64,000 nucleotides of DNA. It comes from Xanthocytophaga agilis (GTDB lineage: Bacteria > Bacteroidota > Bacteroidia > Cytophagales > 172606-1). The translations under genes were made by a program, and so were the position numbers. Under the pieces are notes generated by a model, which worked only from the letters and a program-made list of their open reading frames with translations, was not told the origin of the DNA and made no database searches. This document shows, one piece after another, positions 46,671 through 56,495 of the stretch (position 1 is its first letter; each line of letters begins with the position of its first letter). The stretch lies in the NCBI RefSeq assembly GCF_030068605.1, contig NZ_JASJOU010000013.1, positions 215,374 to 279,373 on the forward strand. The letters are read 5' to 3'.

Positions 46671-49600
46671 TCACCTTGCCTTCCAGAACCTCCTTAAATC
46701 CAATGTATTAGGATATTCAGAATTTATCAATTCAACAGGAGTATCCAGCTTTACACTGCTTTTATTTTCAGCGACAAACCGTGATATGCTGGGTGTATAT
46801 TTTACAGGTACAGGAATCTGATTGGTTTGTGAAGGAGTATGGCCAAAATCCCAGAAACGACTGATTCGTCTGGATTCCGCTTCATAACTATTCACAGGAT
46901 AGGTATCAAAACTGCGTCCTCCCGGATGGGAAACAAAATAGGTACATCCGCCCAGAATACGGTTGTTCCAGGAATCTACAATATCAAACACCAGTGGGGA
47001 ATCCACCCCTACGGTAGGATGTAAAGCAGATGGAGGATTCCAGGCTTTGTAGCGAACACCTGCTACATATTCCCCTTTCACTCCTGTATTACGTAAAGGA
47101 ACACGACAACCATTACAAATAAGTATATGACGATCTTGTATAAAACCACTCACCTTTACCTGTAACCGTTCCAGAGAGGAATCTACAAAACGAGCAGTGC
47201 CTACATTGGAAAGTTCTTCACCTAAGACATGCCAAGGCTCAATACCCAATCGCAACTCGAGTTGTGTATTTCCAACTGTAATAGTACCATGATGTGGAAA
47301 ACGAAACTCAAAAAACGGATCAAACCAGGCTATATCAAAATCGTAACCGGAAGCTTTCAGATCGTTTACCACATCCATCATATCCATATAAGCAAAATGT
47401 GGTAACAAGAAACGATCGTGTAACTCTGTTCCCCACCGGATTAGTTTTTTCTTGTAAGGTTCATTCCAGAACTTAGCCACTAACGCACGAATCAATAAGG
47501 TTTGCACCAGATTCATATGCTTATGTGGAGGCATATCAAAAGCCCGAAATTCCAGTAAGCCTAATCGTCCAGTAGAAGAATCCGGAGAGTATAATTTGTC
47601 AATACAAAACTCTGTACGATGTGTATTGCCAGTGATGTCTACAAGTAGGTTACGGAAGATACGGTCTACCATCCAGAAAGGCACATGCTCGTTTTCCGGT
47701 ATTTGATCAAAGGCAAGCTCTACTTCATAGAGCCTTTCGTCTCGTCCTTCATCAATACGCGGAGCCTGACTGGTAGGTCCGATAAATGGTCCGGAAAACA
47801 GATAGCTTAGGGCTGGATGATGTTGCCAATATGTGATCAGACTACGCAACAAATCAGGTCGTCGTAAGATAGGGCTATCAGCAGGCTTTGCACCTCCGAT
47901 AGTTACATGGTTGCCTCCCCCTGTTCCAGTATGGCGTCCATCAACCATAAACTTCTCTGTACCTAGGCGCGCAAAAAATGCTTCTTCATACAGTGCTGTT
48001 GTATTGTCAATTAATTCCTGCCAGTTATGAGACGGGTGAATATTTACTTCAATAACACCCGGATCAGGAGACACCACCAGTTTTTGCATCCGGTAATCGG
48101 TTGGTGGAGCATATCCCTCTATACGAACAGGCATCTGGAGTTTCTCTGCAGTTGCCTCAATAGAAGCAACCAAATCAATATAATGTTCCAGATAGCTAAC
48201 CGGAGGCAGAAAAACATATAGAATGCCTTCCCGTTCCTCTACACAAAGAGCGGTACGAATTGTATCAACCTCAAAGAGTGGAGCTTTCTCATTGCCTTTA
48301 TTTGCAGAAGAATTCTTCTTTTTTGTATCTTTTTCTTCTTCATTAGAAGTTGTTTTTGTAGCAACAGGTGTCTGATAAGGAGGTGCTAGTGTGCCATATC
48401 GTTCTGAAACTCTTGTCTGGTAATCCATCAAATCAGGCAGATCTTCAAACTGGCTACGGTCAAATGCTACTTCCCGTTTGTTTTTTGTTACATATGGTAG
48501 AGATTCCAGAGGTAGTCTCATACCAACAGGAGAATTTCCCGGAATCAGAAAACAGTGACTTCGGCGAAATTGCCATACACAGCTAGCCCAGGTATCATTC
48601 CAATAATTCCAGGCCAGAGGCAATGCAAACCCTTTAGGATTGTTCATTCCTCTTTCCAAAAGACCAGCCAGCGTACGTCTTTCTATAGAATCTTTTAAGT
48701 TTACATCCAGCGGGTCAAGATTTACGGGTATCTTTCCCTCCTCCAATGCCCAATAGACTGGATCTTCATAGGCAGGTACTATATTCTCAGGGGCAATTCC
48801 CAGATAGTATGCCAATTCGATCATAAAACGCTCAGAATCGTGAAAGGTAAACCGATTATCTGTTTCCTTCGCAATCAAGTCATCATTACGCCATAAAGAC
48901 AATCCATCTTTTCGCCAGTATAACGCATATTGCCATCTGGGAAATGGTTCACCCGGATACCATTTGCCTTGTCCAAAATGCAAAAGTCCTCCAAACGCAA
49001 ACCGGTTCTTTAAACGAAGAGATAAGTCATAGGCCAGCTTCCGTTTCAAAGGTCCATCAGCAGTAGAATTCCATTCCGGCGACTCCATGTCATCAATAGA
49101 CACAAAGGTTGGCTCACCTCCCATTGTCATACGTACATCACCAGCCTGTAGATCAGCTTCTACTACATGGCCAACTTCTACAATCTTATTCCATTGTTCA
49201 TCTGTATAAGGCTTTGTCACACGTGGATCTTCATGAATACGAAATACTTTGTTTTCGAACTCAAGAACAGATTCAGCAGCATCTCTTCCTCCCACTACAG
49301 GCGCAGAACTGGCATAATCCGGAGTACAACTCAACGGAATGTGCCCTTCGCCAGTCAGTAAGCCAGAAGTGGCATCCAAACCAATCCATCCTGCTCCAGG
49401 AATATAGGCCTCAGCCCAGGCATGTAAGTCTGTAATATCAGATCCAGGACCAGGAGGCCCTTCCAATGGCTTTACATCGGCTTTCAATTGTACAGAATAC
49501 CCGGAAACAAAACGTGCTGCAATACCCAGATGTCGTAATATTTGTACCAGAAGCCAGGCAGAATCCCGACAGGAACCACTTAATCGGGTTAGCGACTCTT

Positions 49601-50111
49601 CACAAGTCTGCACTCCCGACTCCATACGAATATTATAATAGATGTCTTTATTCAGTTGCTGGTTAAGCTGCACCAGATAATCTATTGTACGTTTCTTTTC
49701 ATGGATTTTATTCTTTTCAACCCACTCCAGCAGCTTGGGTCCGGATTCACGTACTTCCAGATAAGGCACAAGTTCTTTCTGTAGTTGTTCATCATAGACA
49801 AATGGATAGTATTCTGCCGAATCTTCTACAAAAAAATCAAATGGATTGATCACTTCCATCCGGGCAATCACCTCTACTTCAATACGCAGCTCATTGGTTT
49901 TTTCAGGAAAAACCACTCTGGCCAAATAATTGCCAAAAGGATCCTGTTGCCAGTTAATAAAATGATTTTCAGGATATATTTTAAAAGAATACCCTTCTAT
50001 AGGTGTTCTGGAATGAGGTGCAGGACGTAAACGAAAAATGTGTGGACCAAGATTTATATATCGGTCATAAGAATACTTTGTCTTATGAGAAATAGCAACT
50101 TTTATAGCCAT
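46671..50111 (-). CDS. Transglutaminase/DUF2126 protein (first gene of the ATP-grasp/alpha-E cluster)
   Basis: The 1146-residue protein has an N-terminal transglutaminase unit (1-290): a beta domain, then LSGSCRDSAWLLVQ (Cys), DLHAWAEAYIPGAGW (His) and LDATSG (Asp). From about 310 to the end it is DUF2126 (DVRMTMGGEPTFVSIDD, VDGRHTGTGGGNHVTIGG), related to glutamine-synthetase-like amidoligases in published analysis. A Lys/Glu/Asn-rich spacer sits near 580-605. The combination suggests that one protein both makes and cuts or transfers amide bonds. The next gene downstream starts after 166 bp, so the set is probably one transcript. Confidence 0.92.
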   Translation of the reverse strand: MAIKVAISHKTKYSYDRYINLGPHIFRLRPAPHSRTPIEGYSFKIYPENHFINWQQDPFGNYLARVVFPEKTNELRIEVEVIARMEVINPFDFFVEDSAEYYPFVYDEQLQKELVPYLEVRESGPKLLEWVEKNKIHEKKRTIDYLVQLNQQLNKDIYYNIRMESGVQTCEESLTRLSGSCRDSAWLLVQILRHLGIAARFVSGYSVQLKADVKPLEGPPGPGSDITDLHAWAEAYIPGAGWIGLDATSGLLTGEGHIPLSCTPDYASSAPVVGGRDAAESVLEFENKVFRIHEDPRVTKPYTDEQWNKIVEVGHVVEADLQAGDVRMTMGGEPTFVSIDDMESPEWNSTADGPLKRKLAYDLSLRLKNRFAFGGLLHFGQGKWYPGEPFPRWQYALYWRKDGLSLWRNDDLIAKETDNRFTFHDSERFMIELAYYLGIAPENIVPAYEDPVYWALEEGKIPVNLDPLDVNLKDSIERRTLAGLLERGMNNPKGFALPLAWNYWNDTWASCVWQFRRSHCFLIPGNSPVGMRLPLESLPYVTKNKREVAFDRSQFEDLPDLMDYQTRVSERYGTLAPPYQTPVATKTTSNEEEKDTKKKNSSANKGNEKAPLFEVDTIRTALCVEEREGILYVFLPPVSYLEHYIDLVASIEATAEKLQMPVRIEGYAPPTDYRMQKLVVSPDPGVIEVNIHPSHNWQELIDNTTALYEEAFFARLGTEKFMVDGRHTGTGGGNHVTIGGAKPADSPILRRPDLLRSLITYWQHHPALSYLFSGPFIGPTSQAPRIDEGRDERLYEVELAFDQIPENEHVPFWMVDRIFRNLLVDITGNTHRTEFCIDKLYSPDSSTGRLGLLEFRAFDMPPHKHMNLVQTLLIRALVAKFWNEPYKKKLIRWGTELHDRFLLPHFAYMDMMDVVNDLKASGYDFDIAWFDPFFEFRFPHHGTITVGNTQLELRLGIEPWHVLGEELSNVGTARFVDSSLERLQVKVSGFIQDRHILICNGCRVPLRNTGVKGEYVAGVRYKAWNPPSALHPTVGVDSPLVFDIVDSWNNRILGGCTYFVSHPGGRSFDTYPVNSYEAESRRISRFWDFGHTPSQTNQIPVPVKYTPSISRFVAENKSSVKLDTPVELINSEYPNTLDLRRFWKAR

Positions 50112-50149
50112 AGTATAAGTATTACACGATTCAGGGGGTTTGATCTGTG

Positions 50150-50205
50150 AAAAATAACGTTTTTTTTAAACAGAACGAATAATCCCACTATTTTTCGTTA
50201 TTTTT
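50150..50205. promoter_or_regulatory. Inverted repeat upstream of the DUF2126 gene
   Basis: AAAAATAACG (50150-50159) is the reverse complement of CGTTATTTTT (50196-50205), with an inner AACGAA ... TTCGTT pair. It lies 39-94 bp upstream of the start codon of the cluster's first gene, a plausible operator or promoter position. No TAnnTTTG was seen nearby. Confidence 0.35.
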
Positions 50206-50274
50206 TATTTTGCAGCTTTTGATATTTACAACATTCTATTCTGCAAACAAAACCACTGACACAATAAAAATGCA

Positions 50275-50328
50275 AAAACACACACTTACTCAGCTTTATA
50301 TTATAAAAGCTGAGTAAGTGTGTGTTTT
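50275..50328. terminator. Terminator between the tail-specific protease operon and the DUF2126 cluster
   Basis: Perfect 23-bp arms (50275-50297 and 50306-50328), starting with AAAACACACAC and ending with GTGTGTGTTTT, enclose an 8-nt loop. It should stop transcription from the upstream minus-strand genes. Confidence 0.85.
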
Positions 50329-50381
50329 ATATTTTGAGACTACTCTCCCTTATCTGTGTATTATATAGAAATGCAGGCAAC

Positions 50382-50987
50382 CTAAAATGTACATACTGCT
50401 TTTTCTCCATCAGAAGATTGAAGTACTAAACTAATTATACCTCTTTCTTTTGAGATACTCATTTGTTTTATAGTTAGGTAATCACTTCCCAAAAATGATT
50501 TATTTTCAACTTTAAATTCATATTCATAAATCAGTTCCTCATGAGATTTAATTACTCCTTTTAGACTAATCAAATGAGACTGGAGTAAAGCAGAAGAGGT
50601 GTGTAATTCCCAATTTGAAATCTGGTTTGGACTCAAAATGGCAAATACCTGCTCCTTCCTTAATTTATTACCCAAAATACTTTCTGTTTCCCATGTCGTG
50701 TCCAGCCAGAATACTGTATCTTGATTTATCCGCAAATACCCACTGTTTCTTTTTCCAACCTCTTTGTAGTCAAAAGTAACTGGATGATATAACAGTCCAT
50801 TAATTTTAACAGACGTTGGATCATATCTATAGACAATTTTTCTTTTATAAGTATCAACCCATCCCTTTAAGGGAGAACATGTACATGATTTGCTGATAGC
50901 AAAACCATTTTGTATGTTCTTACTGCTTGTAATACAGGAAACAACTAAAAAAAGACCATAGATCAGATTTTTTCTGATTGTGCACAT
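50382..50987 (-). CDS. Lipoprotein of unknown function downstream of the tail-specific protease
   Basis: An ATG at 51020 directly follows the protease stop codon, but the ATG at 50987 gives a proper lipoprotein signal (MCTIRKNLIYGLFLVVSC). The mature part of about 185 residues is beta-rich with no family I know. It carries a C-T-C just after (KSCTCSPL). The gene is the second of an operon with the protease, so it may be a partner or substrate at the envelope. Start choice is uncertain. Confidence 0.7.
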   Translation of the reverse strand: MCTIRKNLIYGLFLVVSCITSSKNIQNGFAISKSCTCSPLKGWVDTYKRKIVYRYDPTSVKINGLLYHPVTFDYKEVGKRNSGYLRINQDTVFWLDTTWETESILGNKLRKEQVFAILSPNQISNWELHTSSALLQSHLISLKGVIKSHEELIYEYEFKVENKSFLGSDYLTIKQMSISKERGIISLVLQSSDGEKAVCTF

Positions 50988-51020
50988 TGCAACATCGATA
51001 CTTTGATTACAAAGAAGCAT

Positions 51021-53150
51021 CTATTTAAGTAAAGCCAGCCAATCTTTCATAATCTGGTAAGCTTCTTCTATATAAATATCCTGTGTAATATTTTCGATAA
51101 GCCCTTCATTGATTTCTTTGGTGTATGCATCTATCTGGAGTACCTCTTTGTCATATCCTGTATTTTCAACTGTAAACGAAGCTTTGGCATCTTCCATCGT
51201 TTTTTCAAATTCTTCCCAACCTATATAAGTCTCTAATACATATGTTCTATATGATGCCGGATGCAAAGGTATGGAGCGATTGATTTTAGCTATACGATTT
51301 CGCAGAACCCCATTCTGTTTCTGAATAGCCCGAAATACAGGCAATGCCATTGTTCTAGTTTTACTCTTTGCAGAAAGTTCCTCTATAGGCAATGCTTTCA
51401 ATGGAGTATAGTAGATCTTTTTATTGACTGAATCAGAAGGCATTGCAAACGGCTTTGTATGTTCTTTGTACAAAATTGTTTCATACATATCTGGCAGATA
51501 AATATGTGGTTGTACACCTTTTAACTGGGCACTTTTGCCAGTAATCCGATATAACTTATTAACAGTCACCTTTGCATATCCCCAGTCAGCTTTAGCTTCT
51601 TTCAATGCCATTGGATTAGCATTTGCACTTAAGGGTAATACTATCTGCCCGGTTGCCTTCCCAAATGTAGAAGATCCTACAATCAATGCACGGTTATAAT
51701 CCTGTAATGTTGCAGCTAATAACTCTGATGCAGAAGCACTTTGACCATTTATCATCAACACCAATGGTCCATCATAGATAGTTCCTCTGTTCTGATCTTT
51801 CATAATACTTGGTTTCAGATCGCTCCCCTGAATGATACCCAATGGCCCTTCATCTACAAAAATACCTGCCAGATTCAGCCCTTCCTGTAAAGAGCCTCCT
51901 CCATTGTAACGGATATCCAGTATCAAACCATCAATACCTACTTTCTTTAGTTTCAAAATTTCCTTAGCTACATCATTGGCACACCCTAAGCTGGTGGCAT
52001 CTTCTGTCTCCGTATAAAAACCAGGTAAAGAGATATAGCCTATCTTTTTATCACCTTTTAATACATAACTTTTTACAATATTCTCATCCTCTCTGATTTT
52101 CTCTCGTACCAACGCTACTTTTTCTTCCTGTCCATTTGCTTTTTGTACAGTAATTTCTACCTTATCAGACGAAGAGGCATTGAGTAATTCTTCCACTTCA
52201 TATACATCGGCTCCATTTAAATCAACCAGAGATTTTCCAGTCCATTGTAATGTTAATAGTACATCTCCCTTATGTAATGTGTTAGACTTCCAGGCAGGTC
52301 CACCAGGTACTAAGCGGGCAATACATACATCTCCCTTATCATTCTCTTCCAAATCGATGCCATATGATAACCCCTCCTTCGCTAAAGATGCTTCAAAATT
52401 CTTTTCAGTAGACAGAGAGAAATAGTTGGAATGGGGATCAAAACACTCTGCGATGGCGTTGAAAAAGGCAGATGCAATAAATTCATCAAACCCAGCAGGG
52501 CTCTCCAGGATCCGCTTAATCTTTCGTTGTTCAACAGTACGTACCTTCAACCTTGATGCAGGTTCCTTTGCATTGATAGCAGCTATTTTCCCTTCTATAA
52601 TCTCATCTACATCATCTACCATCAAATCAATAGTCTGGTATTTTAACCATTTAGTCCACTTCTGAATAGCATCTTTATCATTAGCAGCAAAATTCAGACT
52701 ATCCTTTCCCTTGGGTGCATCAGAGAATACAATAGTCTCTGTAGCTGAAAAAACAAAAGGCTTCTGTGTAATCTCTTCAATACGTTTTTCTGCCTGCAAC
52801 AATCGGTTCTTATAAAGAGAAGATACCAATGGAAGAAATTTCCATTCCTTTCCAGCTAATTCATCATCTATCTGTGCACGATATACTTTCATCAACTGCC
52901 AGTCGGATGCCTGAAAATACAGTCGGTGAGGATCAATAGTTTCTATAAACTGATAAAGAATTTGTTCAGATAAGTTATCGTCAACAGGACGTAATGTATA
53001 ATGTTTGGTTTCAAGAGTTTTACGTAACGACATCGCCTGCTGCTGCCAATTTCCAGCACTCACTTGCTGTGCTATGGATTCACCACCAATTAGAACAAAC
53101 ACAATCAGGCAAAGTATACGTAAATAATTACAAGGTAAAAATACACTCAT
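51021..53150 (-). CDS. Carboxy-terminal processing peptidase (tail-specific protease, S41)
   Basis: I use the ATG at 53150 rather than the TTG at 53159, since it opens a signal peptide (MSVFLPCNYLRILCLIVFVL, ending near SIAQQ). The 709-residue protein has an N-terminal helical domain with FIETIDPHRLYF, a PDZ domain (about 240-335, VPGGPAWKSNTLHKGDVLL), the S41 catalytic core with Ser in GQSASASELLAATL and Lys in STFGKATGQIV, and a C-terminal domain. It degrades or trims periplasmic proteins from the C-terminus. The length fits Prc/Tsp. Confidence 0.93.
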   Translation of the reverse strand: MSVFLPCNYLRILCLIVFVLIGGESIAQQVSAGNWQQQAMSLRKTLETKHYTLRPVDDNLSEQILYQFIETIDPHRLYFQASDWQLMKVYRAQIDDELAGKEWKFLPLVSSLYKNRLLQAEKRIEEITQKPFVFSATETIVFSDAPKGKDSLNFAANDKDAIQKWTKWLKYQTIDLMVDDVDEIIEGKIAAINAKEPASRLKVRTVEQRKIKRILESPAGFDEFIASAFFNAIAECFDPHSNYFSLSTEKNFEASLAKEGLSYGIDLEENDKGDVCIARLVPGGPAWKSNTLHKGDVLLTLQWTGKSLVDLNGADVYEVEELLNASSSDKVEITVQKANGQEEKVALVREKIREDENIVKSYVLKGDKKIGYISLPGFYTETEDATSLGCANDVAKEILKLKKVGIDGLILDIRYNGGGSLQEGLNLAGIFVDEGPLGIIQGSDLKPSIMKDQNRGTIYDGPLVLMINGQSASASELLAATLQDYNRALIVGSSTFGKATGQIVLPLSANANPMALKEAKADWGYAKVTVNKLYRITGKSAQLKGVQPHIYLPDMYETILYKEHTKPFAMPSDSVNKKIYYTPLKALPIEELSAKSKTRTMALPVFRAIQKQNGVLRNRIAKINRSIPLHPASYRTYVLETYIGWEEFEKTMEDAKASFTVENTGYDKEVLQIDAYTKEINEGLIENITQDIYIEEAYQIMKDWLALLK

Positions 53151-53633
53151 AGATAACAATATATAGAATAGTAAATTTGTTTGTGGAGATATGTTATTAA
53201 GACAGCAAACAGGTTCTTATGTATATATTGAAAGACATAAGCTAACTGATTATCTGATCACTGCGGCAAATTACTAAATGTTTTGAAGATGAATGGAAAG
53301 GGTAAAGCAGAAAGTATTTTCAGGTAATATATAACTCAATTTTATCAGAAATAATGTGATAAACCCTGGTCAGAAAGAGAAGGCTGTGGCTATTCTGTAG
53401 ATTTTCTGTGAAGAGAATTTAGCTCAACAGAGCAAAAAAATGAAAATAGTGGAAAAAATTACATATATTAATAAATAAAAAACTCCCTGCACAAAGAGAG
53501 TCAAGGAGTTAAATAACTGGTATGGTCTTATAACGATAAATGTGTTCAAAAAGTTTGCTATTTGAAAAATAATTGCATAATTTTTCAAAATACTAACACT
53601 TACAGAAGAACAGACCTATAAATTCCAAAAAAC
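53151..53633. other. Intergenic region, mostly featureless
   Basis: This 483-bp AT-rich divergent region has no credible ORF. A weak dyad AACTCC ... GGAGTT near 53480-53512 is present. No exact TAnnTTTG was found for the protease. Confidence 0.4.
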
Positions 53634-53963
53634 ATGGCTATGCCGCTTCAAACTCGTTTTATTTATGAGCTTACAATCGTTCCGATTGGTACCTTAAATA
53701 GCGTCCGAAAAAAGGATCCTCATTATGCCTATTTTTCTAACCTCAGTAAAACAATCGACTGTTTATCGGGAGTGCTGGCTCTCAATGGATGGCCTGTAAA
53801 AATAAATTACTCTGCCGTATACCGAACCCTACAGGATCGGAGTAAGTATATCCGGGAGTTTGATATAGCAGGTAATCGTGTCTTTCGGGTCGTCATAACC
53901 AAAAAAGTACTTAACCCTGCACTTACTACGCTGGATATAGAAGAAATGCCCTATGCAAGATGA
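53634..53963 (+). CDS. Hypothetical protein, 109 residues
   Basis: No family recognised. The sequence is basic with mixed charge (KTIDCLSGVLALNGWPVKINYSAVYRTLQD, VFRVVITKKVLNPAL), no signal peptide and one Cys; it looks like a small globular cytosolic protein. Codon use resembles its neighbours. A second ATG two codons in is possible. It stands alone between two intergenic regions and is followed by a possible hairpin terminator. Confidence 0.55.
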   Translation: MAMPLQTRFIYELTIVPIGTLNSVRKKDPHYAYFSNLSKTIDCLSGVLALNGWPVKINYSAVYRTLQDRSKYIREFDIAGNRVFRVVITKKVLNPALTTLDIEEMPYAR

Positions 53964-54006
53964 TCATTCATAAAAACCGCCTTAGTGTAGTGCTCTTTTT
54001 TTGTTC

Positions 54007-54057
54007 ATCCTGAGGATGTCATTCTATTAACTCATACCATTCTCAGGATGTTTTCCT
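54007..54057 (+). terminator. Possible hairpin terminator after the 53634 gene
   Basis: CATCCTGAG (54007-54015) pairs with CTCAGGATG (54043-54051), followed by TTTTCC; an alternative small hairpin CATCC-TGA-GGATG sits inside. The loop is long, so the evidence is moderate. Confidence 0.35.
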
Positions 54058-54245
54058 ATTGAAGGACAGCGTAAACCAGGTATTGCAGATCGTGATATTA
54101 CTACATATTACCTTTAAACAATGCAGTCTACTATTATTCTATACTCATTTACTTTATTGTAAAATCTCTCCTTATCAAATCATAATGCACTCATTTACAA
54201 ATACGTATCCAACAAAACAAATGTAACAAAACTTACTATTTACGA

Positions 54246-54276
54246 TTGGCGACACGTACAATCATTCCTACTTTTG
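54246..54276 (+). promoter_or_regulatory. Bacteroidota-type promoter of the sensor gene
   Basis: TTG (54246-54248) and TACTTTTG (54269-54276) are 20 nt apart, which fits the TTG-N19/20-TAnnTTTG promoter rule of this phylum. It is the best full promoter match I saw, 64 nt before the ATG at 54341. Confidence 0.6.
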
Positions 54277-54340
54277 CCTGTACTTACGACCATATACTTT
54301 TCAGATAGGTACCATCCTCAACTTAATATCCTATTCTCAG

Positions 54341-56005
54341 ATGAGTCGTATAGTAACCTCCCTCCGGGGTAATCTCATTAACATTACATTGATAGTTGTT
54401 GCATTTCTACTGGTAGTAGGTGCCAGTCTGATTTTCTTTAACCGTAGTGTCATCGACAGTAATCTTGCTTTACAAAAACAAACAGAGCAGGTCAAATATG
54501 AATTGCGTTATGCTCATGATGAAATCACCCGATATGTTGATGTTACAATACGAGGATATGCCATCATTCGTAATGAAAAATACCTGTATATAAGTCATGA
54601 GAAAATTGAGCAATTATGCAGAGCTAATTTTAAAAGGCTAGATAGCTTACTAGCGGTTCAGCACTATCAAGATCCGGAAGGACTGAAAGCGGTTGAACAG
54701 TATAAAGCGGTGATTTGGAACTTCATAGACTATCATGGATACATGGTTAATCTATTGAGAAAAGAAAAGATAGAGAAGTTTAAGGCTGAGTTTGACAAAG
54801 ATAAAGGAGCAAGTATTGGCCCTGTATATCAAAAAGCAATCAAGTATGTACATACTTTTGAAGACGAACTACATCAAAAGGCACAATTTCGATACAACCT
54901 GGCGATGCAAAGCAATATTTATATACAGTTTTTAATCATTCTGATAGGATTACCAACAATTGCCCTTATTTTTTTACGCCTGCGTAAGGACGCAACACAA
55001 CGGGCAGAACTGGTTAATGAATTTGAAACAAATAATCAAAAGTATCTTTTTCATTCTGGAGCATCCACTCACGTAAAAAACGCACAGGAAGTTATCTCTA
55101 ACTCTATAGTCAACCTACGCACAGCAGCTAATTTCGTTACTCATATTTCTGAAGGAGATTATGAGGTCGAGTGGCCAGGAATGACCACACAAAATGCATC
55201 TTTAAATCAGGCAAATCTGGCAGGGAAGCTCTTACAAATGCGAGAGCAGATGAAAAAGGTTAAGCAGGAAGAAGATAACCGAAACTGGGTGAATGAAGGG
55301 TTAGCACAATTCTCAGCCCTGGTAAGGAATCACCAGAATACATTGTCTGTTTTAGCTGAAGAGTGCATCCGTTTTCTGGCTAAATATCTAAAAGCTCAAC
55401 AAGGAAGCATTTTTGTAGTAACAGAACAATATGGTGAAAAATATCTGGACATGACAGCCTGTTTTGCCTTTGATAAAAAGAAATTCATTGAAAAGAGAAT
55501 CAATGCAGAAACAGGTTTACTAGGTCAGGCTTATCTGGAAGGTGCAACGATTCTACTTCGGGAAATTCCTCAGGGATATGTAGATATCACTTCAGGGCTA
55601 GGAGAAGCAACCCCTAATTTTCTGATCATTGTTCCGATGAGATACAATGATACAACAGAAGCAATACTGGAGCTTGCTACTTTTGGGAGCTTTGAACCCC
55701 ATCAGGTTTCTTTCCTGGAAAAATGTGGTGAATTTCTGGCAGCTGCTTTACTTAATGTAAAAACAACAGATAAGATGAAAGCTATACTGGAGAATACTCA
55801 GGAACAAACAGAAGCTTTACGCGCCCAGGAAGAAGAAATGCGCCAAAATATGGAAGAGATGCAGACTACTCAGGAAGAAATGTATCGCAAAACTAAAAAT
55901 CTTGAAGAAGCGAATCTTGAACTAGAAGAAAAAACACTCATCTTAACTCAGCTAAAAATGGAAAATGAGATCTTAAAGAAAAAGCTGGGGCTTGTAAAAA
56001 AATAA
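54341..56005 (+). CDS. CHASE3-like/GAF membrane sensor without output domain
   Basis: The 554-residue protein has a first membrane helix (about 12-33), a periplasmic helical sensor of CHASE3-like type (40-195), a second helix (about 195-215), a short linker with HAMP-like sequence, a GAF domain (about 325-475) and a C-terminal coiled coil (RAQEEEMRQNMEEMQTTQEE, 490-554). There is no kinase, cyclase or methyl-accepting part. In Cytophagales such proteins often carry a kinase after the coiled coil; here the frame simply ends. It may act through binding to a kinase. The promoter is well formed. Confidence 0.8.
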   Translation: MSRIVTSLRGNLINITLIVVAFLLVVGASLIFFNRSVIDSNLALQKQTEQVKYELRYAHDEITRYVDVTIRGYAIIRNEKYLYISHEKIEQLCRANFKRLDSLLAVQHYQDPEGLKAVEQYKAVIWNFIDYHGYMVNLLRKEKIEKFKAEFDKDKGASIGPVYQKAIKYVHTFEDELHQKAQFRYNLAMQSNIYIQFLIILIGLPTIALIFLRLRKDATQRAELVNEFETNNQKYLFHSGASTHVKNAQEVISNSIVNLRTAANFVTHISEGDYEVEWPGMTTQNASLNQANLAGKLLQMREQMKKVKQEEDNRNWVNEGLAQFSALVRNHQNTLSVLAEECIRFLAKYLKAQQGSIFVVTEQYGEKYLDMTACFAFDKKKFIEKRINAETGLLGQAYLEGATILLREIPQGYVDITSGLGEATPNFLIIVPMRYNDTTEAILELATFGSFEPHQVSFLEKCGEFLAAALLNVKTTDKMKAILENTQEQTEALRAQEEEMRQNMEEMQTTQEEMYRKTKNLEEANLELEEKTLILTQLKMENEILKKKLGLVKK

Positions 56006-56139
56006 TACATCCCTCATTATCAACTATAAAACAGATCAATAGGAAAAGCATAAAAGAATAAACTAAAAAAGTTTACCAGTGTATTAAACCTTTGCATAGT
56101 TTTTGTAATCTAAACAATAAACTATAACACAACACGACT

Positions 56140-56418
56140 ATGAAACGCATTCTTTTTGGTTTAGTATTTTTATTAGGAGTTGTTTTAACCCAGGAAGCTT
56201 TTTCACAAACATATGTAAGTGTTCGTATCGGAACACCTCCTCCACGCCGGGTAGTGTATGCACGTCCAGTACCTCCTCCTCCGGTTGTGTATGCGCCTGC
56301 ACCTGTATATGTAGCACCCAGACCAGCTGTCATTGTCAGACCTCGTCCGGTAGTGGTAGTACCTGCTCGTCCGGTGTATGTATATCCAAGACACAGACAC
56401 GGATACCACAGATGGTAA
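56140..56418 (+). CDS. Small secreted Pro/Val/Arg-rich protein
   Basis: The 92-residue protein has a signal peptide (1-22, cleaved near AFSQ) and a low-complexity tail of RP, PP and VYV pairs (VVYARPVPPPPVVYAPAPVY), ending in RHRHGYHRW. Short proteins of this sort are common in Bacteroidota; the function is unknown. The basic, Pro-rich chain may bind the outer membrane or polysaccharide. It is followed by a strong terminator. Confidence 0.7.
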   Translation: MKRILFGLVFLLGVVLTQEAFSQTYVSVRIGTPPPRRVVYARPVPPPPVVYAPAPVYVAPRPAVIVRPRPVVVVPARPVYVYPRHRHGYHRW

Positions 56419-56456
56419 GGTAAGAACAAATTACGATTACAAGGAACATTTCAAAT

Positions 56457-56495
56457 ATCTCTAAAAGAACTCAATTCTTTTAGAGATATTTTTTT
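56457..56495 (+). terminator. Terminator of the Pro-rich protein gene
   Basis: ATCTCTAAAAGAA (56457-56469) pairs with TTCTTTTAGAGAT (56475-56487) around a 5-nt loop, followed by seven T. It touches the start of hairpin repeat copy 2. Confidence 0.92.
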
